A stretch of 64,000 nucleotides of DNA from Pseudoduganella buxea (GTDB taxonomy: Bacteria; Pseudomonadota; Gammaproteobacteria; Burkholderiales; Burkholderiaceae_D), in the NCBI RefSeq assembly GCF_009720835.1, contig NZ_WNKZ01000003.1:1-64000 (forward strand), written 5' to 3'. Of the stretch, positions 50,158-59,739 are shown piece by piece. Numbering within the stretch: the first letter of the stretch is position 1; each line of letters starts with the position of its first letter. The position numbers and the translations under genes were made by a program. Under the pieces are notes generated by a model. The model had not been told where the DNA came from and did no database searches. It worked only from the letters and a program-made list of their open reading frames with translations.

Positions 50158-52428
50158 TCAGAAATTCATCTTGAACTGCACACCGTAGGTGCGCGGTTCG
50201 TTCAGGATGCCCGTCAGGTTGTTGAAGTCGATTGCGCCCACGGACTGCACTTCGTCCGTGATGTTGCGGCCGTACAGGGCCAGGTCGTACTTGCCGTCGC
50301 CCCATTTGTAGCCCACGCGCAGGCCGCCTTCCAGCAGGTCCTTGGCCTTGTACTCGACCGCTTCGTACAGGAAGAAGTTGTACGAGGAACGGTAGGCCCA
50401 GTCGGTGAAGGCGTAGAACTCGCCGTTGGCCACGGGGGTGCTGTACTTCAGGGTGAAGTTGTGCTGCCACTTCGGTGCGCGCGGCAGCGGGTTGCCGTTG
50501 ATCAGGGCCACGCGGGTGCCGCCGACGAAGGAGATCGGGTTCGTCACCGTGCAGCCGCTGCCGCATGGCAGCACGTACAGGCTGGCGTCCTTGATCTCGG
50601 TATCGTTGTAGCTGGAACCGAAGGTCATCGACAGCGAATCGGACAGGTTGGCCTGCACGTCCAGCTCGACGCCCTGGCCCGTGGCCTTGTCGGCGTTGAG
50701 CAGCTGGTTCATGTTGACCGTACCGCTGCCGGCCGTCAGCTGCTTGTCCTTGACGCGGTAGTGGAAGGCCGTGGCCGACAGGCGCGCGCGGCGGTCGAAC
50801 AGGTCCTGCTTGATACCGGCTTCAACCGACAGCACCTTCTCGGCGCCGGCCATCGAAGGACGGCTGCCCAGATCGTTCAGGCGGCCCTGCATCGACGGTG
50901 CGCGGTAGCCGGTGGCGACGCGCGCGAAGACGTTGGTGTCTTTCGTCAGCACGTAGGTGCCGCTGGCATCCCAGCTGATATTGTTCGAGTCCTGGCTCAG
51001 CGGCAGGTAGCTGCGGCCGCCCGTCTCGATGCGCTGCGCCACGAAGTCCTTCTTGTCGCTGGTGTAGCGCAGGCCGCCGCGTACCTTCAGGCGGTCGTTG
51101 ATGGCGTAGTTGACGGAGCCGAAGGCCGCCCACGACCTGGCGTTCTGCTCCTGGGTCGCGTAGTTGGCGTTCTGCGGATTGCCCGGTGCCAGCGAATTGA
51201 AGGAGATGCTGTCGATCTGGATGTCTTCCTTGAAGTAGAAGACGCCGGCGATCCACTGCAGCGGGCCCTTGGTGGTGGACTCGGCGCGGAATTCCTGCGA
51301 CAGCTGCTTGTGGTTCGGGATCAGGTCGGCCGTCTCGACGAGGAAGGGAATGAAGCCCGGGCCCATCGGCGGCGCATACGAGGCGCCGTAGCCGCCGTCG
51401 ACGTCGGCGCGGCTGTAGAAGTCCAGCGTCTCGTAGCCGGTGATCGAATGCAGGGTCACGCCCGGCAGGTCCCAGCGCAGGCGCATGCTGGCGCCCTTGT
51501 TCTTCAGGTGCTGTTCGTTGACGCCGTCGGTCGGGTAGCTGCCGAAGTCGAAGTTGTCGACCAGGCCATTGGTGCCGGCTTTCAAGATATTGGCGCGGAA
51601 CAGGGTGGCGTTGCCGTCCATGTCGCGGCCGTGCACGTTGAACAGCGCGCTGAAGTCGGCGCTCGGCTTGACCAGCACCTGCAGGCGCGCGGCGTTGTCC
51701 TTGTAGCCTTCGAAGTCGCGCGTGCCCGTTGGGCGGTCGTTGTGCACGCGGTTGCCGCGGTGCTGCGACTGGCCGGCGAAGCGGATGGCCACGGTGTCGC
51801 TGACGGGGATGTTGTAGGCGCCGTCGATATTGCGCACGCGGTCCTTGCCGAAGCCGGCCGACAGGTAGCCTTCCGTCTTGAACACGGGCTTGGCGGAGTC
51901 GAACTTGATGACACCGGCCGGCGAGTTACGGCCGAACAGCGTGCCCTGCGGGCCGCGCAGCACTTCCACCTGGTCGACGTCGAAGACGGGGAAGCCCTTG
52001 AGCATCGGGTTCTCCTGGACGATGTCGTCCATCACCAGGCCGACCGGCTGCGAGGCGTTCAGGTCGAAGTCGGTATTGCCCAGGCCACGGATGTAGAAGC
52101 GGGGGAAGGTACGGCCGTAGTCCGATTCGATGGCGACGGACGGCGAGCGGCCGGACAGGAAGCGGATGTCCTGGCCGCCGGAGGTCAGCACGTCCAGCTT
52201 CTCGCCCTTGACGGTGGCGATCGACATCGGCACGTCCTTGATGTTCTCGGCACGGCGCTGCGCCGTGACGATCACCGTTTCCAGCTGGCCGGGCTGGCGC
52301 GTTTCCGTCGCGGCCGCGGAGTCGGCGGCGGGCTGCGGCTGTGGCGCCTCCTGGGCATGCAGGGGAAATGCGGCGGCGACTGCCAGCGCGATCAGCGTAC
52401 GCGCAGCGTAACGGGTAGGTTCAGTCAT
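50158..52428 (-). CDS. TonB-dependent outer-membrane receptor
   Basis: The 756-residue receptor starts with a signal peptide (TLIALAVAAAFPLHAQ). A TonB-box-like stretch follows (ETVIVTAQRR), then a plug domain (DVPMSIATVKGEKLD, YIRGLGNTDFDLNASQPVG, VFDVDQVEVLRGPQGTLFGRNSPAGVI by pieces). A 22-strand barrel ends in the usual terminal aromatic (VQFKMNF). The start is the ATG at 52428 with AAGGAG upstream. It diverges from the nucleoside ABC importer and lies next to nucleoside genes, so a nucleoside or nucleotide is a possible cargo; homologues with this plug often take up other organics, so this is inference only. Confidence 0.88.
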   Translation of the reverse strand: MTEPTRYAARTLIALAVAAAFPLHAQEAPQPQPAADSAAATETRQPGQLETVIVTAQRRAENIKDVPMSIATVKGEKLDVLTSGGQDIRFLSGRSPSVAIESDYGRTFPRFYIRGLGNTDFDLNASQPVGLVMDDIVQENPMLKGFPVFDVDQVEVLRGPQGTLFGRNSPAGVIKFDSAKPVFKTEGYLSAGFGKDRVRNIDGAYNIPVSDTVAIRFAGQSQHRGNRVHNDRPTGTRDFEGYKDNAARLQVLVKPSADFSALFNVHGRDMDGNATLFRANILKAGTNGLVDNFDFGSYPTDGVNEQHLKNKGASMRLRWDLPGVTLHSITGYETLDFYSRADVDGGYGASYAPPMGPGFIPFLVETADLIPNHKQLSQEFRAESTTKGPLQWIAGVFYFKEDIQIDSISFNSLAPGNPQNANYATQEQNARSWAAFGSVNYAINDRLKVRGGLRYTSDKKDFVAQRIETGGRSYLPLSQDSNNISWDASGTYVLTKDTNVFARVATGYRAPSMQGRLNDLGSRPSMAGAEKVLSVEAGIKQDLFDRRARLSATAFHYRVKDKQLTAGSGTVNMNQLLNADKATGQGVELDVQANLSDSLSMTFGSSYNDTEIKDASLYVLPCGSGCTVTNPISFVGGTRVALINGNPLPRAPKWQHNFTLKYSTPVANGEFYAFTDWAYRSSYNFFLYEAVEYKAKDLLEGGLRVGYKWGDGKYDLALYGRNITDEVQSVGAIDFNNLTGILNEPRTYGVQFKMNF

Positions 52429-52568
52429 GAGGCCAGCTCCTTCGATTGAATTAAAAACACCACAAGTGTGCGTAAAAAGCATAGAAAATCTGCAATGAAG
52501 ACGCGATGCTAGCATGAACCCACCGGCCCGAAAATCGTGCTAGGACGAAATTGATTGATATCAATTTG

Positions 52569-52624
52569 ATATAAATGGGCAAGCAAAAACGTATTTGCCA
52601 TACATATCACAGCTGTTGCATAGT
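52569..52624 (+). promoter_or_regulatory. Shared nucleoside promoter/operator element, copy B (before the importer)
   Basis: ATATAAATG, 13 bp, GTATTTGCCATACATATC, 10 bp, CATAGT: the same blocks and gaps as at 44266-44321, about 44 of 56 positions identical. It reads toward the Bmp/Nup importer, while copy A reads toward PNP. TTGCCA-18 bp-CATAGT may be the promoter core. Confidence 0.65.
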
Positions 52625-52708
52625 AAAGAGCTGCCCGGCGGCCACCGTGGAGACAGTGGCTTCCTATATATAGAAGAGTTCGCAGGGACAGCAGGAGGGA
52701 CGGCGGCA

Positions 52709-52767
52709 GCCGGCGTTTTTTCGGGAGGGCCCGGCAACGGCCGGCGGCGCGAAAAAACAACGCCGGC
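52709..52767. repeat. Long GC/T-rich hairpin in the importer leader
   Basis: GCCGGCGTTTTTTCG (52709-52723) pairs with CGAAAAAACAACGCCGGC (52750-52767) apart from a two-base bulge, around a 26-base GC-rich loop. It could be an mRNA leader structure, an attenuator-like element or part of a small RNA. Confidence 0.45.
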
Positions 52768-52950
52768 GCGGTCCGGTTGATGGCACCACTGCTGTTGTGC
52801 AAACGCGACAGTGGGTATCGCGGGACAAACCTGGACTTATCGAAACAACAAGCCAAGGAAAAATCTGGAAACGGTTGCGTGGCGAGCAGGCACTGAGCAA
52901 AGCCTCTAAATCGGCGGCTTTCCCGACGGGGGGCCGTACTCCCCTACATG

Positions 52951-52964
52951 TTTTGCTCGCAAAA
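52951..52964. promoter_or_regulatory. TTTTGC/GCAAAA dyad before the importer
   Basis: TTTTGCTCGCAAAA has perfect 6-bp arms and sits 34 bp before the substrate-binding protein start, just upstream of a TACAAT hexamer. It resembles operator dyads of LacI-type regulators, but no such gene is in the window. Confidence 0.35.
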
Positions 52965-52997
52965 ACTATACAATAACGAACTTCCAGGAGTCTATTC

Positions 52998-53993
52998 ATG
53001 CAAATCAAACAACTTTCGATGATGATCGCTGCAGTTGCAGTGTCGGCCAGCGCTTCCGCGGCGGCACCGAAACTGGCCATCGTCTACGACGCTGGCGGCA
53101 AGTTCGACAAGTCGTTCAACCAGTCCGCTTTCGAAGGCGCCTCGCGCTTCAAGAAGGAAACGAACATCAACTTCATCGAAGTGCAGGCCTCGTCCGACAC
53201 GCAGGCCGAGCAGGTGCTGCGTGGCCTGGCCCGCAAGAAGATGGACCTGATCGCCTCGATCGGCTTCGCCCAGACCCAGGCCGTGCAGAAGGTTGCCAAG
53301 GAATTCCCGAACGTGCGCTTCGTGCTGATCGACGGCGTGGCGCAAGGTGCCAACGTCAATTCGATCACCTTCAAGGAAGAAGAGGGTTCCTACCTGGTGG
53401 GCGTGGCTGCCGCGATGGCGTCGAAGTCGAAGAAGCTTGGCTTCATCGGCGGCATCGACATTCCGCTGATCCGCACCTTTGCCTGCGGCTACGCGCAAGG
53501 CGCGAAAGCGACCGACAAGAAAGCCGAGATCGTGCAGAACATGGTGGGTACGACAGCCGCCGCGTGGAACGATCCGGCCAAGGGCGGTGAACTGGCCCGC
53601 TCGCAGTTCGAACGCGGCGTGGACGTCGTCTTCGCCGTGGCCGGCGGCTCCGGCATGGGCACGCTGCAGATGGCCAAGGAAAAAGGCAAGCTGGCCATCG
53701 GCGTGGACTCGAACCAGAACCACCTGTATCCGGGCACGATGCTGACCTCGATGGTCAAGCGCGTCGACAATGCCGTGTACGACAGCTTCACCCAGGTCAA
53801 GAACGGCACCTGGAAGGCCGGCATTACCGCCAAGGGCCTGAAGGAAGGCGGCGTGGACTGGGCGCTGGACGCCAACAACCGCAAGCTGATCACGCCGGAA
53901 ATCGAGAAGAAGGTGCTGGGTGCCCGCAAGGACATCATCGACGGCAAGACGAAAGTCATCGATATCCGTTCGGGCGCCGCCTGCCCGGTCTGA
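52998..53993 (+). CDS. BMP-family ABC transporter substrate-binding protein (nucleoside type)
   Basis: The 331-residue protein has a signal peptide (SMMIAAVAVSASASAAA) and the BMP (BmpA/Med) fold: LAIVYDAGGKFDKSFNQSAFEGA, VQNMVGTTAAAWNDPAKG, VVFAVAGGSGMGTLQMA and GVDSNQNHLYPGTMLTSMVK by pieces. The family binds purine or pyrimidine nucleosides in the periplasm. No lipobox is seen, so it is probably soluble. CAGGAG precedes the ATG. A terminator follows it, separating it from the other transporter genes. Confidence 0.93.
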   Translation: MQIKQLSMMIAAVAVSASASAAAPKLAIVYDAGGKFDKSFNQSAFEGASRFKKETNINFIEVQASSDTQAEQVLRGLARKKMDLIASIGFAQTQAVQKVAKEFPNVRFVLIDGVAQGANVNSITFKEEEGSYLVGVAAAMASKSKKLGFIGGIDIPLIRTFACGYAQGAKATDKKAEIVQNMVGTTAAAWNDPAKGGELARSQFERGVDVVFAVAGGSGMGTLQMAKEKGKLAIGVDSNQNHLYPGTMLTSMVKRVDNAVYDSFTQVKNGTWKAGITAKGLKEGGVDWALDANNRKLITPEIEKKVLGARKDIIDGKTKVIDIRSGAACPV

Positions 53994-54024
53994 TCGGCCT
54001 CGAACACCCGGGAGTCTCCCGTTG

Positions 54025-54063
54025 AAACGCGCCGCAGGGGCAAGCTCCTGCGGCGCGTTTTTC
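54025..54063 (+). terminator. Strong hairpin with T run between binding protein and ATPase genes
   Basis: AAACGCGCCGCAGG and CCTGCGGCGCGTTT are perfect arms around an 8-base loop and followed by T residues. Placed inside the importer operon, it should reduce read-through and give more binding protein than membrane components. Confidence 0.85.
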
Positions 54064-54125
54064 AGTAGAACCGCAAGCCAAGCAAAGAACCGGCCCAGCG
54101 CCAGCAACCAGACCTGAAGAATCCT

Positions 54126-55648
<1,523 letters not shown>

Positions 55649-55652
<4 letters not shown>

Positions 55653-56731
55653 CAACCAACGATATGCCACGCTGGGCCACCAGCATTGTTTTACCGCTCC
55701 TGAACCTGCTCTCGGCGCTGCTGGTCGCGGCCCTGGTGATCTACCTGCTGGGCGAAGACCCGGTGGAATCGATGCAGATCCTGATCAACAGCGCCATCGT
55801 CAATCCGGAAGGCCTGTCGTACACGCTGTTCTACGCGTCCACCTTCGTCTTCACGGGCCTGGCGGTATCGATCGCCATGCAGGCGGGCCTGTTCAACATC
55901 GGCGCCGAGGGCCAGATGTACTTCGGCGGCCTGGGGCTGACGGTGGCCATGCTGACGCTCGATGCCAGCCTGCCTTGGTACCTGCTGATCCCCGCCGGCA
56001 TGGTCGGCGCGGCGCTGTTCGGCGCCCTGTGGGCCTTCATTCCCGGCTACCTGCAGGCAAAACGGGGCAGCCACATCGTCGTGACGACGATCATGTTCAA
56101 CTTCATCGCCGCCTCGCTGATGAACTTCATCATCGTCAAATACCTGATTCCGCCGGGCGAGCAGAACACTGCCAGCCGTGTGTTCTCGGATGCTGCCGCG
56201 CTGCCGCCTTTGAACGCCTGGTTCCCCGCGCTGGGCGACACGCCGCTGAACATCAGCTTCTTCCTGGCCATCGTGGCGCTGGTGATCTACGGCGTCTTCG
56301 TCTCGCGCTCGTCGTGGGGCTACAAGCTGCGCGCCACCGGCATGAACAAGCACGCGGCCCACTACGCGGGCGTGAAGATCTCGTCGATGATCATCGTCAC
56401 GATGCTGATCTCGGGCGCCCTGGCCGGCCTGGGCGCCGTCAACTCGATCATGGGCTCGACCCACTACCTGTCGCTGAACTTCACCGCGGGCGCCGGCTTC
56501 GTCGGCATCGCCATCGCGCTGATGGGCCGCCAGCACCCGGTCGGCATCTTCCTGTCGGCCGTGCTGTTCGGCGCGCTGATCCAGGGCGGCTTCGACCTGT
56601 CGCTGGAAAAACCGAACATCCCGGTCGAAACCTTCATCTTCATCCAGGGCCTGATCATCCTGTTCTGCGGCGCCATGGAATACCTGTATGCGCCCGCGCT
56701 CATCAAACTGATCAAAGGTAAAAAGGCTTGA
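55649..56731 (+). CDS. Nucleoside ABC transporter permease (NupB-like)
   Basis: The 360-residue permease of the branched-type family (BPD_transp_2) has eight to ten membrane segments, with the conserved FNIGAEGQMYFGGL near residue 85, VVTTIMFNFIAASLMNF and GAGFVGIAIALMGRQHPVG by pieces. It forms the membrane channel with the next gene product. The ORF joins both neighbours closely (4-bp overlap upstream, 2 bp downstream). Confidence 0.93.
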
Positions 56732-56733
56732 TC

Positions 56734-57705
56734 ATGACATTCGAAGATCTCCATCTTGGCAGTATCGTCGTCTCGACCGTGCGCAATGCGCCGGTCCTGA
56801 TTTTCGCCGCCATGGCCGGCCTGTTCGCGGAACGCTCCGGCGTCATCGACATCGGCCTGGAAGGCAAGATCCTGGCATCGGCCTTCGTCTCGGCCGCGGT
56901 CGCCTTCACGACGCAGAACCCGTGGTACGGCATCCTGGCCGGCATGGCCGTGTCGATCGCGCTGGCCACCCTGCAGGGCTACGTGGCCGTCACGCAGAAG
57001 GGCAACCAGCTGGTGGCGGGCATCGCCATCAATATCGCCATGAGCGGCCTGACCTTCGTGGTGGCGCAGTACTTCTTCCAGCAGGGCGGCCGCACACCGG
57101 ATCTGGGTGAAGCACGCCTGCCCTACGTGACCTTGCCGGGCAGCGAAGCCGTGGCGGACGTGCCCGTGCTGGGCTGGATCTGGACCCAGCTGCTGGGCGG
57201 CCATTCGGTACTGGTTTACGCCGCCTTTGCCCTGGTGCCGCTGGTGCACTGGGTGCTGTACCAGACACGCTTCGGCCTGCGCCTGCGTGCCTGCGGCGAA
57301 AACCCGCATGCGGCCGATGCCGCCGGCGTGTCGGTGGAACGCACCCGTTACATGTCGATGCTGATCGCCGGTTTCCTGTGCTCGTTCTCGGGCGCCTACC
57401 TGGCCATCGTGCAGAGCGGCTTCTTCCTGCGCGACATGTCGGCCGGCGCCGGCTACCTGGCGCTGACGGCCATGGTGTTCGGCAACTGGCGTCCGTTCTT
57501 CACCTTCCTGGGCTGCCTGATGTTCGGCTTCTTCACCGCCGTGCAGATCCAGCTCGAAGGCGTCGACCTGCCCGTCGTCGGCCGCATTCCCGGCGCGCTG
57601 ATCCAGATGGTGCCGTATGTCGTGACGGTGGTCGTGCTGGCCGGCCTGATGGCCAAGTCGGTGGCGCCGAAGGCCATTGGCGTGCCGTTCGTCAAATCGC
57701 GCTGA
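56734..57705 (+). CDS. Nucleoside ABC transporter permease (NupC-like)
   Basis: The 323-residue second permease has the paired-permease marks ERSGVIDIGLEGKILASAF, VTQKGNQLVAGIAINI and RLRACGENPHAADAAGVSVERTRYM by pieces. I chose the ATG at 56734, 7 bp after AAAAGG; the open frame has an earlier TTG at 56728 that is too close to the ribosome site. It ends the operon and is followed by a terminator. Confidence 0.93.
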   Translation: MTFEDLHLGSIVVSTVRNAPVLIFAAMAGLFAERSGVIDIGLEGKILASAFVSAAVAFTTQNPWYGILAGMAVSIALATLQGYVAVTQKGNQLVAGIAINIAMSGLTFVVAQYFFQQGGRTPDLGEARLPYVTLPGSEAVADVPVLGWIWTQLLGGHSVLVYAAFALVPLVHWVLYQTRFGLRLRACGENPHAADAAGVSVERTRYMSMLIAGFLCSFSGAYLAIVQSGFFLRDMSAGAGYLALTAMVFGNWRPFFTFLGCLMFGFFTAVQIQLEGVDLPVVGRIPGALIQMVPYVVTVVVLAGLMAKSVAPKAIGVPFVKSR

Positions 57706-57725
57706 GCCTTACGTCGGTTTCCAGG

Positions 57726-57752
57726 AAAGCCCGCGGTTGCGGGCTTTTCTTT
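57726..57752 (+). terminator. Terminator of the nucleoside importer operon
   Basis: AAGCCCGC-GGTT-GCGGGCTT followed by TTCTTTT lies about 20 bp after the permease stop. Confidence 0.85.
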
Positions 57753-57763
57753 TGGCCGGCGCA

Positions 57764-57788
57764 TAAAAAAAGCCCGCGCAAGCGGGCC
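57764..57788 (-). terminator. Terminator of the cytochrome c gene
   Basis: On the minus strand GCCCGC-TTGC-GCGGGC precedes seven T residues, about 60 bp after the cytochrome stop; it faces the importer terminator. Confidence 0.85.
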
Positions 57789-57849
57789 AAAAACTCCAGG
57801 TAAAACCTCTTCGAGCCGCCGCATGAAGCTTCTCCTCATGCGGCCCGCT

Positions 57850-58167
57850 TCATTTCTGCGCCAGCGTCCATTTCGCCAGTTCCAGCGCCTCGGCGTCCGT
57901 CACCTGGTTCGGCGGCATCGGCATCGCGCCCCATACGCCGCCGCCACCCTTCTTGATCTTCTGGGCCAGCTTGGCTTCGGCATCCTTCTGGCCCTTGTAC
58001 TTGGCCGCGACGTCCTTGTAGGCCGGGCCCACCATTTTGGTGGCGACGGCGTGGCAGGCCATGCAGTTCTTCGATTTCGCCAGGGCTTCCGGTGCGACCG
58101 CGTGGGCGCTGGTGGCGGCGATCGTGGCGGCAATGGACAGCAGGCTTGCTGCAACGAGTTGTTTCAT
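57850..58167 (-). CDS. Periplasmic class I cytochrome c
   Basis: The 105-residue protein has a signal peptide ([20 protein letters not shown]), one haem motif CMACH (residues 35-39) and a probable distal Met ligand in WGAMPMPP, as in small cytochromes of the c551/c552 type. It carries electrons in the periplasm. GGAGA precedes the ATG. It has its own terminator and no clear tie to the nucleoside genes. Confidence 0.93.
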   Translation of the reverse strand: MKQLVAASLLSIAATIAATSAHAVAPEALAKSKNCMACHAVATKMVGPAYKDVAAKYKGQKDAEAKLAQKIKKGGGGVWGAMPMPPNQVTDAEALELAKWTLAQK

Positions 58168-58264
58168 GATGTCTCCAGTGTTGGTTGTCCGGAGAATTCT
58201 AATGCAGATCGGCGGCGCGAAACGTTAGGCAGCACGCGCAAAACAGTATCGTCTGTGCATACCT

Positions 58265-58858
58265 TCAACGGCCCGGCCCCGCCTCGCCGAACAGGACCAG
58301 GCGCGCGTGCTGCAGCAGCATGATGGTCTTGCCGTCCTCGATGCGGCCGGCGGCGATGTGCGCCATCGCCTCGTCGATGCCGAGTTCCACCACTTCGATA
58401 TCCTCGCCTTCGTCGGCCACGCCGCCGCCATGGCCGGCACGCTGGGCATCGTCGTATTCGGCGACAAAGAAATGCAGCCGCTCCGTCACGGAGCCGGGGC
58501 TCATGAAGGCCTCGAACACCTTGCGCACGGCACCGACGCGGTAGCCGGTTTCCTCCTCGACCTCGGCGCGGATGCGCTGCTCCGGCGTGGCCTGGTCCAA
58601 GAGGCCGGCCGGTGCCTCGAGCAGGAAGCCGTCGTGCGTGCCGCCGTAGCCGTAGGCGGGAAAGCGGAACTGGCGCACCAGGATCACCGTGCGGCGCAGC
58701 GGGTGGTACAGCAGGATGACGGCGCCGTGGCCGCGGTCATAGGTTTCGCGCGACATGGTCTGCCAGCGCCCGTCGCGGCGGCGGTAGTCGAAGGTGGTTT
58801 TCCTCAAGAGGTACCAGTCGTCCGACAGGGTTTTGACTTCCTTGATGCGTATGCCCAT
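58265..58858 (-). CDS. nudK: Nudix hydrolase, NudK-like (GDP-mannose / ADP-sugar pyrophosphatase)
   Basis: The 197-residue protein closely follows NudK of Escherichia coli: YDRGHGAVILLYHPLRRTVILVRQFRFPAYG and HFFVAEYDDAQRAGHGGGV by pieces. The Nudix box GLLDQATPEQRIRAEVEEETGY carries the metal-binding REUXEE glutamates. It would cleave GDP-mannose or similar sugar nucleotides. It diverges from the DeoR gene with a repeat-rich 70-bp gap between them. Confidence 0.88.
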   Translation of the reverse strand: MGIRIKEVKTLSDDWYLLRKTTFDYRRRDGRWQTMSRETYDRGHGAVILLYHPLRRTVILVRQFRFPAYGYGGTHDGFLLEAPAGLLDQATPEQRIRAEVEEETGYRVGAVRKVFEAFMSPGSVTERLHFFVAEYDDAQRAGHGGGVADEGEDIEVVELGIDEAMAHIAAGRIEDGKTIMLLQHARLVLFGEAGPGR

Positions 58859-58888
58859 CGCAATTCTCCGTGGTGGTCTATTTTTACG

Positions 58889-58910
58889 ATATCATGCAAT
58901 ATCGTGCAAT
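58889..58910. promoter_or_regulatory. Tandem decamers in the nudK/DeoR divergent promoter
   Basis: ATCATGCAAT and ATCGTGCAAT are exact tandem 10-mers with one difference, and GATAT-CATGCA-ATATC is a dyad over them. DeoR-type regulators often bind repeats spaced by one helical turn, so it may be an autoregulatory site. Confidence 0.45.
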
Positions 58911-58929
58911 CTCAAGAAAAATCACGCAT

Positions 58930-59685
58930 ATGCTGACACGTCAACGCAAGCAACTGCTGCTCGACATCCTGAAGAAGGAAGGCCAGATCGTCGCCAAGGT
59001 GCTGTCCGAGTCGCTCGGGCTGTCCGAGGACACCATCCGGCGCGACCTGCGCGAGCTGGCCAGGGAGGGCCTGCTGCAGCGGGTGCACGGCGGCGCCCTG
59101 CCCGCCTCCCCGGCGCAGGCCAATTTCGCCGTGCGCGAACAGATCTCGACGGATGCCAAGCCGGCCATCGCCCGCGCGGCCGCCGCGCTCATCGAACCGG
59201 GCCAGGTGGTGTTCATCGACGGCGGCACCACGGCCGTGCAGCTGGCGCGGGCGCTGCCGCGCGAGCTGAAGGCGACGGTGGTCACGCACAGCCCGTCCAT
59301 CGCCGTGGAGCTGGTGGAGCATCCCGGCGTGGAAGTGATCGTCATCGGCGGGCGCCTGTTCAAGCATTCCATCGTGGCCTGCGGCGCGCAGGCGCTGGAA
59401 GCGATCGGCCAGATCCGCACGGACGTGTTCTTCATGGGCGTGTGCAGCCTGCACCCGGAGGCCGGCATCACGACGGGGGATTACGACGAGGCGTGCATGA
59501 AGCGCGCCATCAGCGCGGCGGCAAGCCGCACCGTGGTGCTGGCCTCGCCCGAGAAGCTGGGCACGGCCGCGCCATATGCGATCGCGCCGCTGGCGACGAT
59601 CGACCATATCGTCGTCAGCCGGGAGACGGACGACGCGCTGCTGGCGCCGTACCGGGAGATGGGCATTGGCGTGACCTTGGGGTGA
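58930..59685 (+). CDS. DeoR family transcriptional regulator
   Basis: The 251-residue protein has a DeoR winged helix (about 5-55: LLDILKKEGQIVAKVLSESLG, LSEDTIRRDLRELAREGLLQRVHGGAL by pieces) and a DeoRC sugar-phosphate-binding domain (VFIDGGTTAVQLARALP, VIVIGGRLFKHSIVACG, GITTGDYDEACMKRAI). It probably senses a phosphorylated sugar. I start at 58930, giving the family's usual N-terminus; upstream in-frame ATGs would overlap the putative operator. It may control nudK, itself or the adjacent nuclease operon. Confidence 0.87.
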   Translation: MLTRQRKQLLLDILKKEGQIVAKVLSESLGLSEDTIRRDLRELAREGLLQRVHGGALPASPAQANFAVREQISTDAKPAIARAAAALIEPGQVVFIDGGTTAVQLARALPRELKATVVTHSPSIAVELVEHPGVEVIVIGGRLFKHSIVACGAQALEAIGQIRTDVFFMGVCSLHPEAGITTGDYDEACMKRAISAAASRTVVLASPEKLGTAAPYAIAPLATIDHIVVSRETDDALLAPYREMGIGVTLG

Positions 59686-59739
59686 CCCTGGCCTGGGGAA
59701 CCCCGGGCCGCGTCACCGGCCGTCTTGTGGCCAGATCGA

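Larger units (their letters stand above)
52429..52997. other. 569-bp regulatory region between receptor and nucleoside importer
   Basis: No coding region is supported here. It holds a perfect ATTGATATCAAT palindrome (52554-52565), the conserved 56-bp element (52569-52624), a CCACCGTGGAGACAGTGG dyad near 52640, a long hairpin (52709-52767) and a TTTTGC-TC-GCAAAA dyad (52951-52964). If transcription starts at the 56-bp element, the importer mRNA has a leader of roughly 365 bases. Confidence 0.6.
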
